Positions 43,040 to 51,254 of a stretch of DNA of 64,000 bases are shown piece after piece. Position 1 is the first letter of the stretch, and each line of letters starts with the position of its first letter. The position numbers were made by a program, and so were the translations under genes. A model generated the notes under the pieces. It did not search any database, was not told the origin of the DNA, and worked only from the letters and a program-made list of their open reading frames with translations. The DNA is taken from positions 1-64,000 of the forward strand of contig NZ_JADPUN010000211.1 in assembly GCF_015690345.1 (NCBI RefSeq), given 5' to 3'. This stretch comes from Plantactinospora alkalitolerans (GTDB taxonomy: Bacteria; Actinomycetota; Actinomycetes; Mycobacteriales; Micromonosporaceae).

Positions 43040-43933
43040 GTGAAGACGATTGTGATGACCGGCGGGACCTCCGGCCTCGGTGCCCACGCCCTCAAGCAGA
43101 TGGCGCGGGAGCCCGGCACTCGGGTGCTGCTCGGGGCGCGCACCAAGGGGCCGGTCGGCGTGGAGACGCTCCCCCTGGACCTTGCCCGACTCGACAGCGT
43201 GCGGTCCTTCGCGTCCGCGCTCGAAGCGGCCGAGATCCACGCGCTCGTGCTCAACGCCGGGCTGAGCCTGCACGAGGGCAGCAACCGCACGCCGGACGGC
43301 TTCGAGACCACATTCGCCGTCAACCACCTCTCGCACTACCTCCTACTACGACTACTGCTGCCACGGATGGCCCGCAACGGCATCGTCACGTTCACCGGCA
43401 GCGCCACGCACGACCCGGCCGCGAAGACCATCATCCCGGCGCCCCGGCACGCCGACGCCCAACTGCTCGCGTATCCGGACCGGGATCCCGAGCGCGACGA
43501 TCAGTCGAGGACCGCTGGCGGGCGGGCGTACTCCTCGTCCAAGCTCTGCGCGGTACTGACCGCCCGGGCGCTCGCCACCCAACCCGAGGCGCACGCGGCG
43601 GCGCTGACCGTCGTGGCGTACGACCCGGGACCAACGCCCGGCACCGGCCTGCTGCGCGACGCCCCCGCCCCGGTCCGCGCGATGTGGCGAATCCTCGGCA
43701 CTCCGATGCGGGCCGTGGTGCCGCGCTTCAACAGCGTCGCGGCTGCCGGCGCCGCCCTGGCCGACATCGCCACCGGTTCGACGGTGCCGCCGCCCGGCGA
43801 GTACCACGCCCGGTTGGTTCGCGGCCGACTCACCTGGCTCCCGCCGTCCGAGCTGGCGCGCAGCGACGACGCGATGGAGGCCCTGTGGCACGACAGCGCC
43901 CAACTCGTCGGGCTGCCGGCGATCAGCCGCTGA
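43040..43933 (+). CDS. short-chain dehydrogenase/reductase
   Basis: 297-residue classical-to-extended SDR. Cofactor motif TGGTSGLG (residues 7-14), 'LDLARLDSVRSFA', NAG ('LVLNAGLSL'), the catalytic YSSSK, and 'VVAYDPGPTPGTGL'. Resembles light-dependent protochlorophyllide-reductase-like/WW-oxidoreductase-type SDRs by its insertion before YxxxK. NADP(H) is likely, substrate unknown. GTG start at 43040. Induced when the divergent TetR is released from the twin operators. Confidence 0.88.
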   Translation: MKTIVMTGGTSGLGAHALKQMAREPGTRVLLGARTKGPVGVETLPLDLARLDSVRSFASALEAAEIHALVLNAGLSLHEGSNRTPDGFETTFAVNHLSHYLLLRLLLPRMARNGIVTFTGSATHDPAAKTIIPAPRHADAQLLAYPDRDPERDDQSRTAGGRAYSSSKLCAVLTARALATQPEAHAAALTVVAYDPGPTPGTGLLRDAPAPVRAMWRILGTPMRAVVPRFNSVAAAGAALADIATGSTVPPPGEYHARLVRGRLTWLPPSELARSDDAMEALWHDSAQLVGLPAISR

Positions 43934-44122
43934 CCGGCGCCGCAGGACGAGCGGCTGGGCCTCGTCCGGGATGGTCGGCGCGCCGTCCGGAGCACGCCTC
44001 CGGAGAGATCCGTTGCCCGTTGCTACCATGCGGTCGCGCTCGGCTCACGTTCGGCACGACAGCAACCGCCGTCATGGCATACCTGCCCAGAACCCAACAG
44101 TGCCCCCATGGAGTTCACCGGC

Positions 44123-45523
44123 ATGTCAAACGACTCTCCCCGCCGTAGGCACCCCCTGATCAACGGCCGCAGGCTCCGGGTCTCGGACCTGCTCGACGCC
44201 GGGATGGTCAAGGTGGGCCAAGCCCTCTCCTACCGGCCACCGCATTCGACCGCCGTGCACAAGGCCGCCATCACCGACCGGGGTCGGATCAGGCTCTCCG
44301 ACGGCCGGGAGTTCAGTACGCCGTCCGGCGCCGCCACCGCCGTCAACTCGGCCCGCGCCGTCCACGGCTGGTACGCCTGGCGGCTCGACGCGGACGGCCC
44401 GTTCCTGCACGATCTGCGGCAGCAGTTGATGCGCGCCGTCGCCGACGACACATCCGAGGTCGACGGCGCCGACGAGGGGGTTGACCGCCGAGCCGTACGG
44501 CGACGGTTCGCCCGACTCACCGAGGCGCGTCGGCAGGCTGAAGCGGGCAACGCTGTGACACTCACCGTGCGGGAACTCGTCCGGCTGTGGGATTTCGAGG
44601 ACAGGGACCCGACCGCCAGCCAACAGATCGACGCTGACCTGGCCAACCACGGCCTCACCACCGCACCGGATTTCCGGGCGGTCAACCTCGACCGGACCGT
44701 CACGCTCGTCACCGTGCCCGGTCCGGGCGAGGGGACTCAGGGCAGCGCCGCGGTCGGCGACGAGTCCGGGACCCTCCAGGCGGAACTTGCCGAGGAGGGT
44801 GTCGCGGAGATCGGGTTGACCCTCGGCAACCTGCTCTCCATCGACGCGCCGCTGGTCTCCGTGTCGCCGTCGGCCTCGCTGGAGGAGGCCATCACCACCA
44901 TGCGACTGAACGACTTCTCCCAGCTCGCGGTCCTGTCCAGCCCGTCCGAGTTGCATGGCGCGGTGAGCTGGAAGTCCATTGCCCAGGCCCAGCACAGCAA
45001 CCCGAACGCGCCCTTCGGCAGTATGGTCGCGCCGGCCCAGGTGTTCGACTACGACGTACGACTTCTCCGGGTGATGGACATCCTGCGACGGGAGGAGTTC
45101 GTCTTCGTACGCGACTTCGACGGCACGATCTCGGGCATCATCACCGCGGCCGATGTCGTGCACACGTACGACGAAACCGCCACCCCGTTCCTGTTGATCG
45201 GCGAGGTCGACCAAGAGCTACGCCGGGCGATCCTGAACGCCTTCGACCTGGAGACGGTGCAGCGGGCCTGCACCAGGGCGAAGATGTGGGCACCGAAGTC
45301 GTTTGAGCGGATGACGATGGGCACGTACCAGACCGTGCTGAACGATCCAGACTGCTGGCAGCAGCTCGCCTGGCCGCTCGCCCGCACGGTCTTCATCAAG
45401 CGCCTCGACGAGCTGCGGAAGATCCGTAACACCGTCATGCACTTCAACCCGGATCCGGTCAAGCCCGCCGATGTCGCCAGGCTCCGCTACTTCCTCGACC
45501 TGATCCGCAGTTTCACCGTCTGA
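44123..45523 (+). CDS. RAMA-CBS-HEPN fusion protein, putative conflict/defence effector
   Basis: 466 residues. 1-91: RAMA-like domain (RVSDLLDAGMVKVGQALSY, 'GRIRLSDGREFSTPSGAATAV', 'VHGWYAW'), a module otherwise tied to restriction and modified-DNA recognition. About 231-290 and 305-360: a CBS pair ('PLVSVSPSASLEEAITTMRLNDFSQLAVL', 'VRLLRVMDILRREEFVFVRDFDGTISGIITAADVV'), which bind adenosyl nucleotides. C terminus: helical domain with RNTVMH (Arg435-His440), the RNxxxH motif of HEPN ribonucleases. ATG 44123 has GGAG nine bases upstream; ATG 44108 is an alternative. Reads as sensor-nucleotide gate-RNase. Two truncated relatives lie at 32.8-33.5 kb. Activity is inferred. Confidence 0.75.
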   Translation: MSNDSPRRRHPLINGRRLRVSDLLDAGMVKVGQALSYRPPHSTAVHKAAITDRGRIRLSDGREFSTPSGAATAVNSARAVHGWYAWRLDADGPFLHDLRQQLMRAVADDTSEVDGADEGVDRRAVRRRFARLTEARRQAEAGNAVTLTVRELVRLWDFEDRDPTASQQIDADLANHGLTTAPDFRAVNLDRTVTLVTVPGPGEGTQGSAAVGDESGTLQAELAEEGVAEIGLTLGNLLSIDAPLVSVSPSASLEEAITTMRLNDFSQLAVLSSPSELHGAVSWKSIAQAQHSNPNAPFGSMVAPAQVFDYDVRLLRVMDILRREEFVFVRDFDGTISGIITAADVVHTYDETATPFLLIGEVDQELRRAILNAFDLETVQRACTRAKMWAPKSFERMTMGTYQTVLNDPDCWQQLAWPLARTVFIKRLDELRKIRNTVMHFNPDPVKPADVARLRYFLDLIRSFTV

Positions 45524-45740
45524 AGAACCTCACCTCCGACTCAGGAGCGCAGCGCCGAAAGTCGGGCGCTACCCGTCGCGATCATCGACGGCATGGCCGG
45601 GGGGCAAGACCATAGCCCTCGCGACATCGCTCAACGTCGCTGTCACATCAGTCAGATGGTGAACATCCCACGCCTCTTGGATGTAGTAGTCGATCATTTA
45701 CTTACAGTAAGCTGGCGCCGCCAAACGATTTGGGGGCGAC

Positions 45741-46238
45741 GTGGAATACCGGATGGGCAGGCACGTGGCGATCACCGCCGCACTACCGTCCTGGTACATC
45801 GACTTCACCGACGAACATCCGCAAATCGATCAACGCCCCCAGCCCGCCGAACAGTCGACAGCGGTCGAGATGCAGCTCCCCGTGATCAACGGCTCCGTTG
45901 ATGTACGCCTGGAACGTGCACGCCCCAGCCAAATCTTCGGCGCGGGCTTGATCCTGCTGACATATCCCATTTTGCTGTTTCTTAGCGCAATCAAGGCCGT
46001 GGCCCAGTTCGTCAGGCGAACGTGCCGGTTCCTGGTGCGAGCACTTGACCTCCAACTCCCACACCCGGCGCCGGTGAACATCTCGCCCGACCAGTCCGTG
46101 GAGCGCGTGAGCCAGAGCGTCGAGCGGGTGGGACAACTCCTTGGCGAGACACTCACCTCGATCGACCGGCATGCGCAGGCTTGCACGACACAGACAGCGC
46201 CACGCCCCGCGCCGCCTCGGCAGCGGCAGGCGAGCTGA
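45741..46238 (+). CDS. hypothetical single-span membrane protein
   Basis: 165 residues, GTG 45741 (MEYRMGRH) or ATG 45753. Residues 1-65 soluble, then 'IFGAGLILLTYPILLFLSAIKAVAQFV' as one membrane span, then a basic stretch and a helical tail with the repeated 'SVERVSQSVERVGQLL' suggesting a coiled coil. Followed 49 nt later on the same strand by another small membrane protein; the two probably form an operon and a complex. No family recognised. Located between the RAMA-CBS-HEPN gene and a DUF3500 gene. Confidence 0.6.
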   Translation: MEYRMGRHVAITAALPSWYIDFTDEHPQIDQRPQPAEQSTAVEMQLPVINGSVDVRLERARPSQIFGAGLILLTYPILLFLSAIKAVAQFVRRTCRFLVRALDLQLPHPAPVNISPDQSVERVSQSVERVGQLLGETLTSIDRHAQACTTQTAPRPAPPRQRQAS

Positions 46239-46287
46239 CCCGATCGATGCGCCTCCCCCTCCTTGGCATCTGAAAGGACCCAGCCGG

Positions 46288-46695
46288 GTGACAGAGCAGG
46301 TGCGCGCGTCCGACAGCGCGTCTTGGTTCCAGACCGAACAGGCCTGGGAACGGATCTCCAAGCAGCACCCCGATCCCGCAAAGGCGATGGATGCCCTGAT
46401 GGAGCTCGTCCGCTGCGACATGGATCATCGGCACAGCCAGGAACGATCCGCGCGACGCCGGCAGTGGGCGAACTGGTGGCTGAGACTCGTCCGGGTCCTG
46501 TTGGGGTTCGGCGCGCTCGTCCTTATCGCCCGGGTTGCCGTGGAGTTCCTCAACCAGCAGGCACCGGTGCAGGGCATGGTCATCCTGCTGGTCGGCTCCG
46601 TGCCCATCACCGCGCTCTTCGTCACGGGAAAGACCGAGGCAGCCCCCAGACCGCCGCGCGAGGCCCTGCAGTCCCCGGCGCCGCCACCTGTTTAA
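46288..46695 (+). CDS. hypothetical two-span membrane protein
   Basis: 135 residues from GTG 46288, with AAAGGA upstream deciding the start. N-terminal 60 residues are charged and helical ('AWERISKQHPDPAKAMDALMELVRCDMDHRHSQERSARRRQ'), then two membrane segments 'LVRVLLGFGALVLIARVAVEF' and 'GMVILLVGSVPITALFVTG' with a short loop, and a Pro-rich tail. Topology resembles small predicted-membrane proteins with cytosolic coiled coil (DUF2335-like), but I cannot assign it. Likely partner of the preceding gene. Confidence 0.6.
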   Translation: MTEQVRASDSASWFQTEQAWERISKQHPDPAKAMDALMELVRCDMDHRHSQERSARRRQWANWWLRLVRVLLGFGALVLIARVAVEFLNQQAPVQGMVILLVGSVPITALFVTGKTEAAPRPPREALQSPAPPPV

Positions 46696-46874
46696 GCGGT
46701 CGTCCCAGCCGGCGAGCACGCTTGGGTTGCGGACCGGAGGAATTGTTGAGAGCACCCAGGCTGCGGTCGAGCGCCGCCTCGCCGCTGTCGCCACCCGCCA
46801 CCGGCCGGTCGGTACGTTTGCTTGTGCCACCATCGCGCAAGGACTGTGTGCGCCACGGGTCTTGGGAGGACTTC

Positions 46875-47831
46875 ATGACGACCGCCGCCGATGACGCCCG
46901 CCACTGCGCGCGCGCCCTCGTCGCAAGCCTCGACGACCAGCAGCGCCACCTCGTCCGCGGTGACCTCGCCGAATTCGACCTGCGACAGTGGACCTATCTG
47001 CCTGGGCAACGCCCCGGGCTGCCGATGGAGCACCTCACCAGCGCTCAGCGCACACTCGCGATCGAATTGCTCCGGTCGGCCCACTCTCCCAACGGCGGCG
47101 ATCTCGCCGTCGGCGCCGTCGAGATCGAACGCGTCAGACGGGAGTTGGCGACCGGCTCACCACCCGAGGGCGACCGCTACTGGCTGCGGGTGCTCGGCGA
47201 CCCGGACGGCGACGAGCCGTGGGGCTGGCGGATCAACGGTCATCACCTGGCCGTACACGTCGTCGTGACGCCGGGTGGCATCACTTTCACGCCGCACTTC
47301 GTCGGTTCCGAACCGGCCGTCATACCCACCGGGCCGCGCGCCGGTGGCCGGATCCTCGGCCCGGAGGAGGACCTGGCCCGCCAGTTGGCAATCGGGCTCG
47401 ATCCCGACCAGCGCACGCTGGGCATCAGCGCCGAGGCCGCTCCCGACGACATCCTCACCCGGGCCGACCCGGTGGCCGACCCCACCCTGCTGCCCGAAGG
47501 TATCGGCCGCGACCTGCTGCGGCCGGCGCAGCGGGAAGTCCTCGACCAGTTGGTCCAGCGCTATCTCCACCGCGCGCCGGCGCCGTACGCCCAAGCCTGC
47601 TGGCGCGACGCCGAGGCGGCGGGCCTGCACCGGATCCGGTTCGCGTGGGCGGGCCCGACCACCGTGGGCGAGGGCCACTACTACTGCATCCAGGCACCCG
47701 ACTTCCTCATCGAGTACGACAACACCCAGGACAGCGCCAACCACGCCCACTCCGTGTGGCGGCACCTGCGCGACGACTGGGGCACCGACCCGCTCCGCGA
47801 CCACTACGCACGGCGCCACACCGCCGCCTGA
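46875..47831 (+). CDS. DUF3500 family protein
   Basis: 318 residues; ATG 46875 with GGGAGGA. The family pattern is clear: 'LTSAQRTLAIELLRSAHS', 'YWLRVLGDPDGDEPWGWRINGHHLAVHVVVTPGGITFTPHFVGSEPA', 'GRILGPEEDLARQLAIGLDPDQR', and near the end 'YCIQAPDFLIEYDNTQDSANHAHSVWRHLRDDWGTDPL'. Conserved His pairs (GHHLAVH, NHAHSVWR) and Asp/Glu residues suggest a metal or hydrolytic site, but the family has no established function. Cytosolic here (no signal). Confidence 0.85.
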   Translation: MTTAADDARHCARALVASLDDQQRHLVRGDLAEFDLRQWTYLPGQRPGLPMEHLTSAQRTLAIELLRSAHSPNGGDLAVGAVEIERVRRELATGSPPEGDRYWLRVLGDPDGDEPWGWRINGHHLAVHVVVTPGGITFTPHFVGSEPAVIPTGPRAGGRILGPEEDLARQLAIGLDPDQRTLGISAEAAPDDILTRADPVADPTLLPEGIGRDLLRPAQREVLDQLVQRYLHRAPAPYAQACWRDAEAAGLHRIRFAWAGPTTVGEGHYYCIQAPDFLIEYDNTQDSANHAHSVWRHLRDDWGTDPLRDHYARRHTAA

Positions 47832-47973
47832 CCTGCGAACGCGAGCGGCGGCCAGATGCATGGTCCCGTCGGCCCTGGGTAATGGTTGAGGCAGGAGCAG
47901 GGAAATGCGGAGGCCGCACCCAGACCACCCCTGGATGCTCTCCAGGCTCCGATGCCGCGCCGTCCAGCCTCCC

Positions 47974-48492
47974 TTACTGCGGGTTCGGCGTGCCGTTCTG
48001 CCAGATGCAGGGTGAGGTGGCGGACAGGGTGAACTCGTAGGAGGCGCCCCGGTCGTAGCGTCGGACGGAGACGAGGTATCCGTCGGCGTTCTCGACGGTG
48101 TAGCGGGGGTCGGGCCGGTCCCGCAGGTCGTGTCTGACCTCGAAGCCCTGCTGCTGCCAGTACGCGACCAGCGGCGGTATGACCATGTCGGTCTTCCACG
48201 CGCCGAAGCTCTCGGACGAGACGATCCAGTGGCGGTGCTCGACGATGATCCGGCCCGCGGGGCCGTTGTCGGTGGGATCGTCGCAGGCAGCCTCGTTGCT
48301 GCGGTAGTCGTCCTTGAGGGTGGTGCCGGCGGGCAGTTGCGCGAGCGCGTCCTGGATCAGCTCCTCCACCCGCTCGATGGCGGTGGTCTGGGTTTCCGTG
48401 GGCTGCAAGCCTTTTTCCTTCCCCACACATGCGGCGAGAGCCAGGCTCAGCGCCATAACCGACACGGTCGCTACCACTCGTCTCATGTTCAT
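47974..48492 (-). CDS. lipoprotein, last gene of WXG100/DUF1023 operon
   Basis: 172 residues: 'MRRVVATVSVMALSLALAAC' signal with lipobox LAAC (Cys22). Mature part helical at first ('TTAIERVEELIQDALAQLPAG'), then beta strands ('GRIIVEHRHWIVSSESFGAW', 'YLVSVRRYDRGASYEFTLSATSPC'). Its ATG overlaps the stop region of the DUF1023 gene by four bases, so it is the third cistron. Could be an immunity-like or accessory protein for the secreted hydrolase; this is by position only. Confidence 0.75.
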   Translation of the reverse strand: MNMRRVVATVSVMALSLALAACVGKEKGLQPTETQTTAIERVEELIQDALAQLPAGTTLKDDYRSNEAACDDPTDNGPAGRIIVEHRHWIVSSESFGAWKTDMVIPPLVAYWQQQGFEVRHDLRDRPDPRYTVENADGYLVSVRRYDRGASYEFTLSATSPCIWQNGTPNPQ

Positions 48493-50123
48493 ATCAACTT
48501 CTCGGTCTGACCGGTGGCAATGAACGCGATGTTGTCGCGCGAGACGTTCCCCTCGTCCCAGTACTTGGAGTGGGTCGCGGCCTCGTCGTCGGGGTCGCCG
48601 GGGTCGCTGGCGAAGACATTGGCGCCGAAGTCGTCCCGGGTGGGATCGTTGCCGTGGACGATGTCCCAGTCGGGAATGCGGGCGATCATGTCGTGTTCGG
48701 CGCGGGTGGCGTACACCTGGCTGGGATGCACGCCGGTCAGCTCGTTGGCATGGTTGACGTCGACGCCCGGCGATCCGACGAAGACCAGCGCGTCCGCGTT
48801 GATGCCGCTGCTCATCGCACCGTGTCCGATCACCGTGGAGCCGTAGCTGTGTCCGAGCACGGTGTTGCGGGCCGGGGTGTCGCCCTCGTGGGTGACGCGC
48901 AGGCCGGTCTGGAATCCCCCGAGGTCCTTGCCACCGTCCTCGGCGAATCCGCTCTGGCCAGCCTGCGGAATGCTGTTCGGGGCGTCGTAGCCGAGCCAGA
49001 ACACCGTTGCGGTTGTCGCCGAGCGGTCGGTGGCGTTCGCGTCCAGAGCCATCCGGTTGGCTCGGTCGATGTCGCCGCCGACCTTGGACAGGTCGCTGCC
49101 GGTGCCGGGCACGTACGTCAGGACGTTGTCGGCCAGGTCGGGGTTGCCGACCGACACGATCGCCTTACCGTCGCCCTCGGTGGACACCCCCAGCAGGTAC
49201 GCCCGAGGCTGGTTCGGATCCTCCAGCCGGCCGTTGATCGCGTCCAGACCCTTGAGCTTGCCCTCCAGTTCGGACCGCTGATCGGCCAGGCGCATCAGCT
49301 CGGTCTCGGCGGCGGTCACCGGGTCGCTGGCATCGGGATACAGCTCCCAGATGCGACCCTGCTCGTGCATGCTGCGGATGAGTTCTTCCCGGCTCTTCGT
49401 CTGGTCGAGGCTGGCCTGGGTGGTTTCCTGCGCATGGTCGAGCGCGAGCCGGTTGGCGATATCGCGGCTGGCGGCCGGCACACCGTCGAGCCAGCCGATC
49501 TGCTCGAAGTTGTTCATAATCAGATAACGCTGTTGTTCCGGTGTGAGGGAGTCCCACCAACGTTTGACGGCGGCCGGGTCGGTGCCCCGGCCGGGGATAC
49601 TCTTCGGGTCCACGAAGGCCGCCGGCGTGCCCGCGGCCGTCGCGGTGTTCTGGGCGAGGACGCCGGCCAGCCGGCCGTCCAGCTCCGCCGCGCGTTGCAG
49701 GATGCCGTCGCGGACGTGCACGACCGAGTTCATGCTCTGCGCGGTGGAGGCGTTGGCGGAGCCCGGGTTCATGCTGACCGTGCCGTCTGCGGCGATCGTG
49801 ATGCTCAGCCGTTGCGCGTCCGCGACCAGTTCCTGCGCCTGCCCCTTCAGCTCCGAGATGCCGTCGGCCCACTCGGCCAGCGCCTGCGCGATGGTCAACA
49901 TCGGCACGTACGCGTTGTCCAGCTCGCCGCGCATCCCGTTCAGGTGCTTCGCGGCGGACTCCGAGGCCGGCCCGGACGGCCACACCTCCGGCAGCTTCCT
50001 GGAACTGGCGGCCATCGCGTCGGCCTGGTCCTCAAGGGTGGCGGCGAGCTTGTCCCAGGCCGGCGCCGCCTGCCGGACCGGCCCGACGTCGACGGCGAGG
50101 AGCGCCTGCCAGGTGACGCTCAT
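48489..50123 (-). CDS. DUF1023 alpha/beta hydrolase with WXG100-like N terminus
   Basis: 544 residues. 1-200 are long helices with Trp ('WQALLAVDVGPVRQAAPAWDKLAATLEDQADAM...VWPSGPASESAAKHLNGM') like LXG/WXG100-type secretion domains; residues about 330-540 form the hydrolase: 'YLLGVSTEGDGKAIVSVGNPDLADNVLTYVPG', nucleophile elbow VLGHSYGSTVIG (Ser about 422), 'DALVFVGSPGVDVNHA', then 'DDEAATHSKYW' with the likely catalytic His. ATG 50123 shares ATGA with the stop of the WXG100 gene. DUF1023 proteins are common beside type VII-like genes; a secreted lipase/esterase is likely. Confidence 0.85.
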   Translation of the reverse strand: MSVTWQALLAVDVGPVRQAAPAWDKLAATLEDQADAMAASSRKLPEVWPSGPASESAAKHLNGMRGELDNAYVPMLTIAQALAEWADGISELKGQAQELVADAQRLSITIAADGTVSMNPGSANASTAQSMNSVVHVRDGILQRAAELDGRLAGVLAQNTATAAGTPAAFVDPKSIPGRGTDPAAVKRWWDSLTPEQQRYLIMNNFEQIGWLDGVPAASRDIANRLALDHAQETTQASLDQTKSREELIRSMHEQGRIWELYPDASDPVTAAETELMRLADQRSELEGKLKGLDAINGRLEDPNQPRAYLLGVSTEGDGKAIVSVGNPDLADNVLTYVPGTGSDLSKVGGDIDRANRMALDANATDRSATTATVFWLGYDAPNSIPQAGQSGFAEDGGKDLGGFQTGLRVTHEGDTPARNTVLGHSYGSTVIGHGAMSSGINADALVFVGSPGVDVNHANELTGVHPSQVYATRAEHDMIARIPDWDIVHGNDPTRDDFGANVFASDPGDPDDEAATHSKYWDEGNVSRDNIAFIATGQTEKLI

Positions 50124-50416
50124 CGGCCACCGAGCCGGCCCGAGACCCGCTCGTCCGCCGCCTGGTACTGGGCAGCCGCCGTCACCAGCGACTGGCCCGT
50201 CTCGTTGACCCGCTTGGCCAGGCCCCGCAGATAATCCGACCATCCGGTGGCGGACCGGTCCGCCTGGGCCAGCAGTGCCCAGGGTGAGCCTTTCGCTCCC
50301 GTCGGAGCCAACTGCGGCACCGCCTCGGACACCGTACGTGTCAACGTGTCGCCCTGTTGCCCGACCCGAGTTCCCAGATTCCGCAGCTCAGGTGGGTCGA
50401 CTTCAAACTGGCTCAT
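50120..50416 (-). CDS. WXG100-like (ESAT-6 superfamily) protein
   Basis: 98 residues, all helix: 'FEVDPPELRNLGTRVGQQGDTLTRTVSEAVPQLAPTGAKGSPWALLAQADRSATGWSDYLRGLAKRVNETGQSLVTAAAQYQAADERV'. The central helix break has 'GSPWAL' and the C-terminal YQAADERV fits the YxxxD/E export signal of type VII substrates. First gene of a three-gene operon with ATGA overlap to the next. No ESX core genes (eccC etc.) are in the window, so secretion would need a locus elsewhere. Confidence 0.8.
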   Translation of the reverse strand: MSQFEVDPPELRNLGTRVGQQGDTLTRTVSEAVPQLAPTGAKGSPWALLAQADRSATGWSDYLRGLAKRVNETGQSLVTAAAQYQAADERVSGRLGGR

Positions 50417-50481
50417 GTCACTCCATGCGCCGATCCCCGAAAGCACGAATGTTATCAATCTTCCGCCACGGCAGGTGGCCC

Positions 50482-51050
50482 TCAGAGGCCGAGGGCACCG
50501 ATGGCGGCCGGAAGGGTCGGGGCGGTGGCGAGCTGGCGTACGTCGTCGCGCTCGCGAAGCCACACCTGGCAGGTCACGCCGTCGTAGTGAACGGCGACGG
50601 GTTGCCCGGGGTGGTGGCGGGCGAGCCGGCGCAGCAGGGGTACAGGGTCGTCGACCACGATCGGGGTCGGAGTCTGCGGCACCGGGATCGGCTCGTCGGG
50701 GTTGTCGGGGACGTTGCCGGCGATGGCGAGTTCGAGATATTCGAGGCAGTGCGCGGTCGCGGATTCCGGGGTGGAATGGGTGGGCGGATCGGCCGGGGCG
50801 GGCAGTCGGCCGAGGACGCTGACGGTGACGTCCCAGCTCTCGCCCTGGATGAGGCGCAGGTCGCCGGCATTGCGGACGTGGTCGACGAGGGTGATCGTGA
50901 CGGCCAGGCGCAGCCCGAGGACGAGCCGGAGCAGCTCGGCCAGGGGCGGCACGTCGGGTCGGCGGGCCAGCACGAACAGCCACCGGGTCGGCCCCGGGCG
51001 GCCCAGCACAGGTATTCGGTCAGCGGGTCGGCCTCGGGCTGGGTCCGGCG
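50482..51050 (-). pseudogene. C-terminal fragment of DnaJ-type zinc-finger protein, frameshifted
   Basis: Nearly identical to the last ~190 codons of the 36.3-kb gene: FVLARRPDVPPLAELLRLVLGL, 'IPVPQTPTPIVVDDPVPLLRRL', 'QVWLRERDDVRQLATAPTLPAAIGALGL'. A small deletion near 50985 shifts the frame: the preceding segment EADPLTEYLCWAARGRPGG is only readable in another frame. Nothing of the zinc-finger part remains. It ends 66 nt before the WXG100 operon, so that operon's promoter lies within or just after the fragment. Confidence 0.85.
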
Positions 51051-51254
51051 GCGGCCATTGAATCGGATTCTTCCGACCTGGACGGTGTGCGGGCGACAGC
51101 GGATCGGCTGACGGTGATGGGCCGATCGCTTCCGGCCATCGGTCGAGCGTTGCAAGCCTCCCCGGCCGCGGTTGGCTGGTCGTATCTTGAGGGGTGCTCG
51201 CGGTGACGCGACGCAAGATCGCCGAGGCGTGGCGGCCCGGAAAGAGCGGGAGAC

